From an uncultured Collinsella sp. (GTDB taxonomy: Bacteria; Actinomycetota; Coriobacteriia; Coriobacteriales; Coriobacteriaceae): a stretch of 6,175 bases of DNA. Every line of letters begins with the position of its first letter. Within the stretch, counting starts at the first letter, position 1. The DNA lies in assembly GCA_958346935.1 (NCBI GenBank), contig CATVTM010000100.1, positions 1 through 6,175 on the forward strand. Direction: 5' to 3'. Under the pieces are notes generated by a model. The model was not told where the DNA came from. It saw only the letters and a program-made list of their open reading frames with translations, and searched no databases. Position numbers and translations under genes: made by a program. Shown in pieces: positions 1 through 4,446 of this stretch.

Positions 1-93
1 GAGGCGCTCAAGCTCGCCTTTGAGATGAAGGGTGCCGATGCCAAGGTGGCCGTCATTCCCGATGGCCTGGGCGTTGTCGTCGCGCAGCACTAG
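1..93 (+). CDS. larA: C-terminal end of probable lactate racemase LarA (partial)
   Basis: The frame is open from the first base and ends with TAG at 91-93, giving the last 30 residues of a protein that begins outside the window. The tail contains KGADAKVAVIPDGLGVVV. This resembles the end of the LarA/DUF2088 family, where a 'DA-(K/T)-VAVIP-(D/E)-G' strand closes the C-terminal domain. LarA is a cytoplasmic racemase that carries the nickel-pincer nucleotide cofactor and interconverts L- and D-lactate; relatives act on other 2-hydroxyacids. The catalytic and cofactor-binding residues lie upstream and cannot be seen. The call rests on this short tail plus the company of a LarD-like channel, larB and larC. 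The substrate cannot be told from this fragment. Confidence 0.72.
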   Translation, partial: EALKLAFEMKGADAKVAVIPDGLGVVVAQH

Positions 94-102
94 TACGCGA
101 CC

Positions 103-117
103 TAAACGAATCGTTTA
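103..117. promoter_or_regulatory. Perfect 15-base palindrome between larA and the channel gene; operator candidate
   Basis: The site reads TAAACGAATCGTTTA: 7-base arms TAAACGA and TCGTTTA around one central A. It lies in the 49-base larA-larD gap, 25 bases before the channel ATG. The size and AT-rich ends fit a dimeric repressor site. A TATAAC hexamer (116-121) overlaps its right end and could be a -10 element, but I see no convincing -35. As RNA the loop would be too tight, so a DNA site is more likely than a hairpin. Which protein binds it is unknown; the TetR-family protein in this window is one candidate. Confidence 0.5.
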
Positions 118-142
118 TAACCGACAAGAAAGATAAGGTTTT

Positions 143-874
143 ATGCTTACCAAACTCCTCTGCGAATTCGGCGCAACGGCCCTCATGATCATCTTTGGCG
201 TGGGCGTGCACTGCGATACCGTGCTCAAGGGCACCAAGTATCAGGGCTCCGGCCACATGTTTGCCATCACCACCTGGTCTTTTGGCATCTCGGTCTGCCT
301 GTTTGTCTTTGGCGGCGCCGTGTGCATGAACCCGGCTATGGTGCTTGCCCAGTGCATCGTCGGCCTGGTGCCGTGGAGCAGCTGCATCCCCTTCATGATT
401 GCCGATATGCTCGGCGGCTTTGTGGGCGCCGTAGTCGCTTGGCTTATGTATGCCGATGAGTTCAAGGCTTCCGAGGGCGTCGTCGACCCCATTGCCCAGC
501 GCAACATCTTCTCGACCAACCCCACCACCGAGGGCACGAACTATGCCCGCAACTTCTTCTGCGAGGCTATTTGCACCTTCGTGTTCATCAGCGCCATCCT
601 TGCTGCCGCTAACCGCGCCGGCGAGAACGTTCTGATGCTCGCCATCTGCGTCGGCCTGATCGTTTGGGCTGTTGGCATGGGTATGGGCGGCATCACCGGC
701 TTCGCCATGAACCAGGCTCGTGACCTTGGTCCTCGCATGGCCTATCAGGTTCTGCCGATTAAGAACAAGGCCGACAACAACTGGAAGTACGGCCTGCTTG
801 TTCCTGGCATCGCTCCGTTTGTCGGTGCCGCTCTGGCCGCGCTGTTTGTGCATGGTTTCTTGGGCATGTTCTAG
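143..874 (+). CDS. larD: MIP-family channel, LarD/GlpF-like aquaglyceroporin with NPA and NQA motifs
   Basis: This is a 243-residue integral membrane channel, close to the usual aquaglyceroporin length. I see six hydrophobic segments at roughly residues 3-22, 41-61, 82-104, 136-157, 164-184 and 217-241. The two pore half-helices are present. Loop B reads GGAVCMNPAMVLA, with NPA at 63-65. Loop E reads GFAMNQARDLGPR, with NQA at 190-192 and the selectivity-filter arginine at R193. The Asp after that Arg is typical of glycerol-facilitator-type rather than water-only channels. In lactobacilli LarD is a lactic acid channel encoded with larA. Position 49 bases after larA suggests the same operon and a similar role, namely passage of lactate or another small polar solute. 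AGATAAGG precedes the ATG by four bases and is a modest ribosome binding site. The Pro-to-Gln change in the second motif is unusual, as is Cys-Met in place of the usual His-Leu before the first NPA. Transport of a different solute is possible. Confidence 0.85.
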   Translation: MLTKLLCEFGATALMIIFGVGVHCDTVLKGTKYQGSGHMFAITTWSFGISVCLFVFGGAVCMNPAMVLAQCIVGLVPWSSCIPFMIADMLGGFVGAVVAWLMYADEFKASEGVVDPIAQRNIFSTNPTTEGTNYARNFFCEAICTFVFISAILAAANRAGENVLMLAICVGLIVWAVGMGMGGITGFAMNQARDLGPRMAYQVLPIKNKADNNWKYGLLVPGIAPFVGAALAALFVHGFLGMF

Positions 875-898
875 GCTAAGACAATTGATATAACGCCC

Positions 899-1025
899 GG
901 GTCCGGCATAGGTTAACTTTCCGCCGCGTCCTCGGACATGCAAGAAGCTCCCGCTGCGCACTTCGTGCGGCGGGAGCTTCTTGCGTCCTGCGGAATGCGG
1001 CGGAAAGTTAACCTATGCCGGACCC
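899..1025. repeat. 127-base nested inverted repeat (MITE-like palindromic element)
   Basis: The outer arms are 29 bases long and perfectly complementary (899-927 with 997-1025). They begin GGGTCCGGCATAGG and contain GTTAACTTTCCGCCGC. Inside them is an imperfect stretch of about 12 bases on each side, then a second perfect 15-bp stem (940-954 with 970-984). Five further pairs, including G-U, reach a 5-base loop, ACTTC. The element fills the gap between the convergent larD and tetR genes. I see no clear target-site duplication at its ends (left flank ...ACGCCC, right flank TGCGGG...). It could be a small non-autonomous mobile element, a repeated extragenic palindrome, or a locally made terminator structure. 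Only its copy number in the genome can decide. Confidence 0.8.
940..984. terminator. Inner hairpin, probable bidirectional terminator for larD and tetR
   Basis: The stem GCAAGAAGCTCCCGC / GCGGGAGCTTCTTGC is perfect over 15 bp, extends to about 20 bp with G-U pairs, and has an ACTTC loop. It sits between two genes that converge on it, 66 bases after the larD stop and about 200 bases after the tetR stop. The GC-rich core is flanked by AAGAAG and CTTCTT on both strands, as in a bidirectional intrinsic terminator. The T-run is short and interrupted (TTCTT), so termination strength is uncertain. Confidence 0.55.
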
Positions 1026-1047
1026 TGCGGGAATCCAGTTGCCTTCG

Positions 1048-1129
1048 AACAAGCAGCCCAACATATATATCTGAATATAGATGGGAGGGGCTTGTTGCTG
1101 TTGGGGGCGTTGAAGTGTGAATGACACTT
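1048..1129. other. Imperfect AT-rich hairpin and small inverted repeat downstream of tetR
   Basis: This part of the gene-free stretch 1026-1181 holds two weak structures. One has arms AACAAGC (1048-1054) and GCTTGTT (1090-1096) around an AT-rich core, in which TATAT (1066-1070) and ATATA (1075-1079) pair over a CTGA loop. The other has arms AAGTGT (1113-1118) and ACACTT (1124-1129) with a 5-base loop. On the minus strand both lie just after the tetR stop and may help end or stabilise that transcript. Neither has a T-run. I see no gene here. Confidence 0.3.
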
Positions 1130-1181
1130 TGGGATGCGTGGCGGCCTGGGTTGGGTCGATGATTTGGGATGAGCTTCTTAC

Positions 1182-1721
1182 TTAGGTGAAGAGGGGCTTT
1201 ATGGCTGAGAGGTAGTCTTTGGCTACGTCGGCTTTGTCTGCTTGGAAGTTGTGCCAGGCCCACCATTGGACCATTCCTACGAAGCTTGAGGCTATGTGGT
1301 GTAGTAGGAAGCTGCGATCCATGGTGGCGGCGGGGCCGTTTGGGTCGTTGGGGACGGTTTCGGCTGCTCGTGACATGATGGTCTTACGTAGGCAATCGGC
1401 GAAGACGCGTGAGCCGGCGCCGGCTACGAGGGCTCGAACGCCCTGGCGGCGCTCCCAGAGGTTGTTGAGGATATGCTCGACCTGCACGAGCGGATCATCG
1501 AGGGGCGTACCGTCATCGTCGAGGGCATGGGTGCAGATATCGCACACGAGCTCAGCGAGTAGGTCATCTTTGCTCTTGAAGAGGCCGTAGAACGTGGCCC
1601 GACCCACATGGGCGCGAGCGATGATGTCACCGACGGTGATCTTGCCGTAGTCCTCTTCGCGCAGCAGCTCGGAGAACGCCGCGACGATCGCAGCGCGGCT
1701 TTTTGCCTTGCGGGCATCCAT
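1182..1721 (-). CDS. TetR/AcrR-family transcriptional regulator at the end of the larBC operon
   Basis: This is a 179-residue protein, normal for the family. Residues 1-55 form the DNA-binding domain. The helix-turn-helix lies around 28-50, with VGDIIARAHVGRATFYGLF followed by KSKDDLL, a classic TetR pattern. The C-terminal half (about 75-179) is helical with a Trp-rich stretch, MVQWWAWHNF (150-159), and resembles the ligand domain of DhaS-like TetR proteins; that subgroup is uncertain. I chose the ATG at 1721 because residues before it in the same open frame are an Arg/His-rich shadow of larC. The start lies two bases after the larC TAG and lacks a Shine-Dalgarno sequence, so translation probably depends on ribosomes finishing larC. 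Placement suggests it senses lactate, the cofactor or nickel status and controls the lar genes. That is inference from position only; nothing in the sequence identifies its ligand. Confidence 0.85.
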   Translation of the reverse strand: MDARKAKSRAAIVAAFSELLREEDYGKITVGDIIARAHVGRATFYGLFKSKDDLLAELVCDICTHALDDDGTPLDDPLVQVEHILNNLWERRQGVRALVAGAGSRVFADCLRKTIMSRAAETVPNDPNGPAATMDRSFLLHHIASSFVGMVQWWAWHNFQADKADVAKDYLSAIKPLFT

Positions 1722-1723
1722 GG

Positions 1724-2647
1724 CTATGCGTCCGCGTGAACGAGCAGGCAGCGGAGCGTGCCGGAGCAACCTTCGTAGGGGCGTTTGCCGGCGCCGTAGC
1801 CGACGGCTTCGATGCGGTAGCGTGAGGGCAGTTGGTCGGACGTGCGCAGCGCGGTGACGATGGCGGCGCCCGTCGGCGTCACGAGCTCGCCGGCGACCGG
1901 TGCAGGCGTGAGGGCGATATTGCCCGCCTGGCACAGGTTGACGACAGCGGGGACGGGAATGGGCATGAGGCCGTGGGCACAGTGGATGGTGCCGTGACCC
2001 TCGGAGAGCGACTCGACCACGATGTCCTCAATACCAAGGTCGTCGAGGCAGATGGCGACAGAGCAGACGTCGACGATGGAGTCGACGGCGCCCACCTCGT
2101 GAAACAGGACGGTGTCGGGCGTTTTGCCGTGAGCCTTGGCCTCGGCAGCGGCGAGTACGGAAAAAATGGCGAGGGCGCGACGCTTGGCGCCATCGCTTAG
2201 CTGCGAGCCGTCGATGATGGCTGTGACGTCCGCCAAAGAACGGTGGTGATGGTGGTGGGCGTGATGATGGCCCTCGTGGCCATGACCGTGGGCCTCATGG
2301 TCATGGTCGTGGTTGTGTGTGTGCTCGTGTTCGTGCTCACCATGATCATGATGGTGATGCTCATGCTCGTGCGTGTGCTCGGCAGCTGCTTCGTTGCCGT
2401 AGAGCCAGGCCATATCGTGATCGTGGTTCTCGAGCTCTTCTGCCAGCTGAACGTCGAAATCGCAGGCGTCGATGCCATGCTTGTTTACGCGCGTCACGGC
2501 GATCGAAAAGCCGTCGACCGGCAGCGTGGCGAGCTGTTCGCGCAGGTGCTCCTCGTTGGCGCCCAGGTCGAGCAGGGCCGCGACGGTCATATCGCCGCTG
2601 ATGCCCGAGGTGCCATCGATGATAAGCGTGTGCTGATGGTTAGACAT
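1724..2647 (-). CDS. larC: LarC, nickel-pincer cofactor nickel insertion protein, LarC1 part only
   Basis: This is a 307-residue cytoplasmic protein of the LarC family, which inserts nickel into the pincer nucleotide to complete the LarA cofactor. Family motifs appear in order: IDGTSGISGDM (10-20), HRSLADVTAIIDGS (135-148), LFHEVGAVDSIVDV (181-194), SEGHGTIHCAHGLMPIPVPA (215-234), GELVTPTGAAIVTAL (253-267) and GYGAGKRPYEG (283-293). Between residues 91 and 135 lies a His-rich insert with 26 histidines, a likely nickel-binding loop. Full LarC proteins are usually about 400 residues or more, with a C-terminal LarC2 domain that binds CTP. Here the frame stops (TAG, 1724-1726) right after the LarC1 part, and tetR follows at once. 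In Lactiplantibacillus plantarum, LarC1 and LarC2 are joined by a ribosomal frameshift, but no LarC2 sequence is present downstream here. The start has a good AAGGAG (2654-2659, minus strand) six bases upstream, overlapping the larB stop. Confidence 0.9.
   Translation of the reverse strand: MSNHQHTLIIDGTSGISGDMTVAALLDLGANEEHLREQLATLPVDGFSIAVTRVNKHGIDACDFDVQLAEELENHDHDMAWLYGNEAAAEHTHEHEHHHHDHGEHEHEHTHNHDHDHEAHGHGHEGHHHAHHHHHRSLADVTAIIDGSQLSDGAKRRALAIFSVLAAAEAKAHGKTPDTVLFHEVGAVDSIVDVCSVAICLDDLGIEDIVVESLSEGHGTIHCAHGLMPIPVPAVVNLCQAGNIALTPAPVAGELVTPTGAAIVTALRTSDQLPSRYRIEAVGYGAGKRPYEGCSGTLRCLLVHADA
2243..2377 (-). repeat. Low-complexity His-rich coding tract inside larC
   Basis: The stretch encodes LarC residues 91-135, of which 26 are His, mixed with Glu, Asp, Gly and Thr in alternating H-x-H patterns and ending in HHHHH. 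At DNA level it is a run of CAC/CAT codons alternating with GAG/GAC/GGC, so it is a short-motif tract prone to length change by slippage. Histidine clusters of this kind are common in nickel-handling proteins and probably bind or store nickel. Confidence 0.8.
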
Positions 2648-2653
2648 GGAATG

Positions 2654-2659
2654 CTCCTT
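2654..2659 (-). promoter_or_regulatory. larC ribosome binding site overlapping the larB stop codon
   Basis: On the minus strand TTAAGGAG joins the larB stop (TAA) to a strong Shine-Dalgarno sequence, followed by six bases (CATTCC) and the larC ATG. This fixes the larC start and suggests coupled translation of larB and larC. Confidence 0.75.
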
Positions 2660-3440
2660 AACGGGCGCGGGGTGTGCCGGCGCTCAGATGATTGATAAGA
2701 CTTGCCTGGTATGCGGCACCAAAGCCGTTGTCGATATTGACGACCGAAACGCCGCTGGCGCAGGAGTTGAGCATGGCGAGCAGTGCGGCTACGCCACCAA
2801 AGCTCGCGCCGTAGCCCACGCTGGTGGGAACGGCAATGACCGGACAGCTCACCAGGCCGCCGATAACGCTCGCCAGCGCGCCTTCCATGCCGGCGATGGC
2901 GATGACCACCTGTGCCTGGGCAAGTTCCTCGGCATGCGCGAGCAGACGGTGCAGGCCGGCGACACCCACGTCGTAGAGGCGGTCGACCTCGTTGCCATAG
3001 AACTCGGCCGTCAATGCGGCTTCCTCGGCGACGGGCAGGTCGCTCGTGCCGGCGCAGGCGACGACGATGCGTCCGTTGCCGGTAGGGGAGGGCTTGCCTC
3101 CCACGAGGGCGAGCTGTGCGTCCGGGACATATCCCAGGTCGATGCCGTTGTCGAGGAGCTCCGAGGTGCGGTCTGCCTTTTCGGCGTCCAGGCGCGTGAC
3201 CAGGATGCGCTCCTGGCCGGCATCGTGCAGCGCTTCGATAATGGCGGCAATCTGCTCGGCGGTTTTACCGGCGCCGTAGACAACCTCGCCGGCTCCCTGG
3301 CGCACCCCGCGCGAAAGATCGAGCTGCGCAAAACCCAGATCGGCGGTTGGCGCCGTCTGGATGCGCGTAAGCGCGTCGGCAGGGGCGACTGATCCGCCGG
3401 CAACATCGCTCAGCAGCTGCTCAAGATCTCGCTTATCCAT
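2658..3440 (-). CDS. larB: LarB, nicotinic acid adenine dinucleotide carboxylase/hydrolase
   Basis: This is a 260-residue cytoplasmic enzyme for the first step of nickel-pincer cofactor synthesis. LarB carboxylates the pyridine ring of nicotinic acid adenine dinucleotide and releases AMP, leaving a dicarboxylated mononucleotide. Motifs from the N-terminus are LDLSRGVRQGAGEVVYGAGK (40-59), VVACAGTSDLPVAEEAA (126-142), YDVGVAGLHRLL (156-167) and a PurE-like half with IAGMEGALASVIGGL and VPTSVGYGASFGG (about 182-216). The Cys in MLNSCASG (C227) matches the cysteine shown in L. plantarum LarB (Cys221) to bond transiently to the pyridine ring. NIDNGFGAAY (236-245) is also typical. The length is normal. 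I start at the ATG at 3440, with AAGGGAA five bases upstream, rather than an in-frame ATG eleven codons earlier that lacks a good site. larC follows after 10 bases. The 10-bp inverted repeat upstream may control the operon. Confidence 0.93.
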   Translation of the reverse strand: MDKRDLEQLLSDVAGGSVAPADALTRIQTAPTADLGFAQLDLSRGVRQGAGEVVYGAGKTAEQIAAIIEALHDAGQERILVTRLDAEKADRTSELLDNGIDLGYVPDAQLALVGGKPSPTGNGRIVVACAGTSDLPVAEEAALTAEFYGNEVDRLYDVGVAGLHRLLAHAEELAQAQVVIAIAGMEGALASVIGGLVSCPVIAVPTSVGYGASFGGVAALLAMLNSCASGVSVVNIDNGFGAAYQASLINHLSAGTPRAR

Positions 3441-3485
3441 ATATGTTCCCTTCGACGGCGCAAAGTCTAGCACTCAAAGGGTATA

Positions 3486-3517
3486 TTTCCGAACACTAAG
3501 ACAAAATTGTTCGGAAA
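3486..3517. promoter_or_regulatory. Perfect 10-bp inverted repeat upstream of larB; operator candidate
   Basis: Arms TTTCCGAACA (3486-3495) and TGTTCGGAAA (3508-3517) are separated by 12 bases. The arm centres are 22 bp apart, about two helical turns, so two bound subunits would face the same side. The site lies 46-77 bases before the larB ATG and just after the end of serB, where the larB promoter should be. On the minus strand TATACC (right after the repeat) or TAGACT nearer the gene could be -10 elements, but I find no clear -35. As RNA it could form a 10-bp hairpin with a 12-base loop, but no T-run follows, so a serB terminator is less likely. Confidence 0.55.
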
Positions 3518-3554
3518 CTATAGGACAGACTGATTCAATTGTTAGACGGATCGG

Positions 3555-4190
3555 CTAGTCGCGCAGGATGATGTCCATGGCGAGCATCAGGTTGCGTTCG
3601 TCGATGGCAAACGGGGCGGCCTCGCGCGTCTTGGGCTTGGCACAAAACGCGATGCCCGTGCCCGCGGCCTGAATCATGGGGATGTCGTTGGCGCCGTCGC
3701 CGATCGCGACCGTGTGGGCCATATCGACGCCGCACTCGACTGCCCAGTCCAGCAGCTGGATGAGCTTGGACTCCTTGGTCACGATGTCTGCCGCCAGCTT
3801 GCCGGTGAGCTTGCCGTCCACGACCTCCAGGCGGTTGGCCAGGCAAAAATCGATGCCCGCGGCGGCCACGATCTTATCGGCGACCTCGTGGAAGCCACCG
3901 CTTACCACGCCGACCTTCCAGCCCTTGCTGTGCGCCGAGCGCACAAGCTCCAGCGCGCCGGGGGTAAACGTCACGCGTTCAAAGGTGCGCTCGAACACGC
4001 TCTCGTCCAAGCCGGCAAGCAGCCCCACGCGCTCCTCGAGCGCCTGCTTAAAGTCAAGCTCGCCGCGCATGGCGCGCTCGGTGATCTGCGCCACTTGCTC
4101 GCCTACGCCGGCCTCCTCGCCCAACAGGTCGATGACCTCCTGGTTGATGAGCGTGGAGTCGATATCCATAACGATGAGGCGTGCAGTCAT
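3555..4190 (-). CDS. serB: Phosphoserine phosphatase SerB
   Basis: This is a 211-residue HAD-superfamily phosphatase that removes phosphate from O-phospho-L-serine, the last step of serine synthesis in the cytoplasm. All motifs are present. Motif I is VMDIDSTLI, with the nucleophile D9 and acid/base D11. The cap region AGVGEQVAQITERAMRGELDF (27-47) is characteristic of SerB and contributes substrate selectivity. Motif II is VVSGGF, with S97. A Lys occurs in ESK (K142), and motif III is GDGANDIPM, with D165 and D169. This spacing matches the Methanocaldococcus jannaschii enzyme closely. The protein has no N-terminal ACT-like extension, so it is the short form. I start at the ATG at 4190 because the family begins just before DIDST; GGAAAGG lies upstream, and the extra 23 residues of the longer open frame look like shadow. 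It is divergent from aspS and is followed on the same strand by larB after 114 bases, probably as a separate transcript. Confidence 0.93.
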   Translation of the reverse strand: MTARLIVMDIDSTLINQEVIDLLGEEAGVGEQVAQITERAMRGELDFKQALEERVGLLAGLDESVFERTFERVTFTPGALELVRSAHSKGWKVGVVSGGFHEVADKIVAAAGIDFCLANRLEVVDGKLTGKLAADIVTKESKLIQLLDWAVECGVDMAHTVAIGDGANDIPMIQAAGTGIAFCAKPKTREAAPFAIDERNLMLAMDIILRD

Positions 4191-4375
4191 GGCGGGCCTT
4201 TCCGAGTGCAGTTGTATTGGGGCACATTGTCGCACGCGGCGCGCCTTGGCGACGGCCACGGCGCGTCAATTGTTTCGTCTCCGTCAAGTCTTTGGGCAGG
4301 AGCTACTTTTCCGCGGCACATCGACGCGGGTGCGATAAGATAGAACGCCATGTCTGGCTGCGCGGTTTACGCAGG

Positions 4376-4425
4376 CCGGGCAAATCTGTACGACGCCGCC
4401 CGGAACGACACGGGGCGGCACAGAT
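4376..4425 (+). promoter_or_regulatory. Structured 5' leader of aspS with two mutually exclusive hairpins
   Basis: One fold pairs ATCTGT (4384-4389) with ACAGAT (4420-4425) and, inside it, GCCGCCC (4395-4401) with GGGCGGC (4413-4419). The other fold pairs CCGGGC (4376-4381) with GCCCGG (4398-4403), which uses the same bases. The first fold ends five bases before the Shine-Dalgarno sequence. Such a switch could tune aspS expression, but GC-rich sequence often offers alternative pairings by chance. I do not see T-box landmarks. A TAAGAT hexamer (4336-4341) could be the -10, without a clear -35. Confidence 0.35.
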
Positions 4426-4430
4426 CCATA

Positions 4431-4437
4431 AAGGAGG
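4431..4437 (+). promoter_or_regulatory. Strong Shine-Dalgarno sequence of aspS
   Basis: AAGGAGG lies nine bases before the ATG at 4447 and fixes that start. It is the strongest ribosome binding site in the window, as expected for an aminoacyl-tRNA synthetase. Confidence 0.85.
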
Positions 4438-4446
4438 ATCACTGGT

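Noticed and set aside
53..961. A minus-strand open frame of about 300 codons opposite larD.
   Set aside because: Rich in His, Ala, Asp and Gly without motifs and fully antisense to the clear channel gene; a shadow.
1727..1934. The tetR frame stays open back into larC, so a -1 frameshift could in principle make a LarC1-TetR fusion.
   Set aside because: The frame before the tetR ATG encodes an Arg/His/Pro-rich sequence typical of a GC-rich shadow, I find no slippery heptamer near the larC end, and tetR has its own ATG exactly where the family should start.
2243..2695. Plus-strand open frame antisense to larC with a long Val/Met-rich hydrophobic run.
   Set aside because: It is the complement of the His-codon tract (CAT/CAC read backwards give ATG/GTG), so its membrane-like look is an artefact.
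4226..4287. TTGACG hexamers on the minus strand (4264-4269 and 4282-4287) as -35 elements for serB.
   Set aside because: Neither has a credible -10 at 16-18 bases; the nearest candidate, GACAAT at 4226-4231, is too far away.
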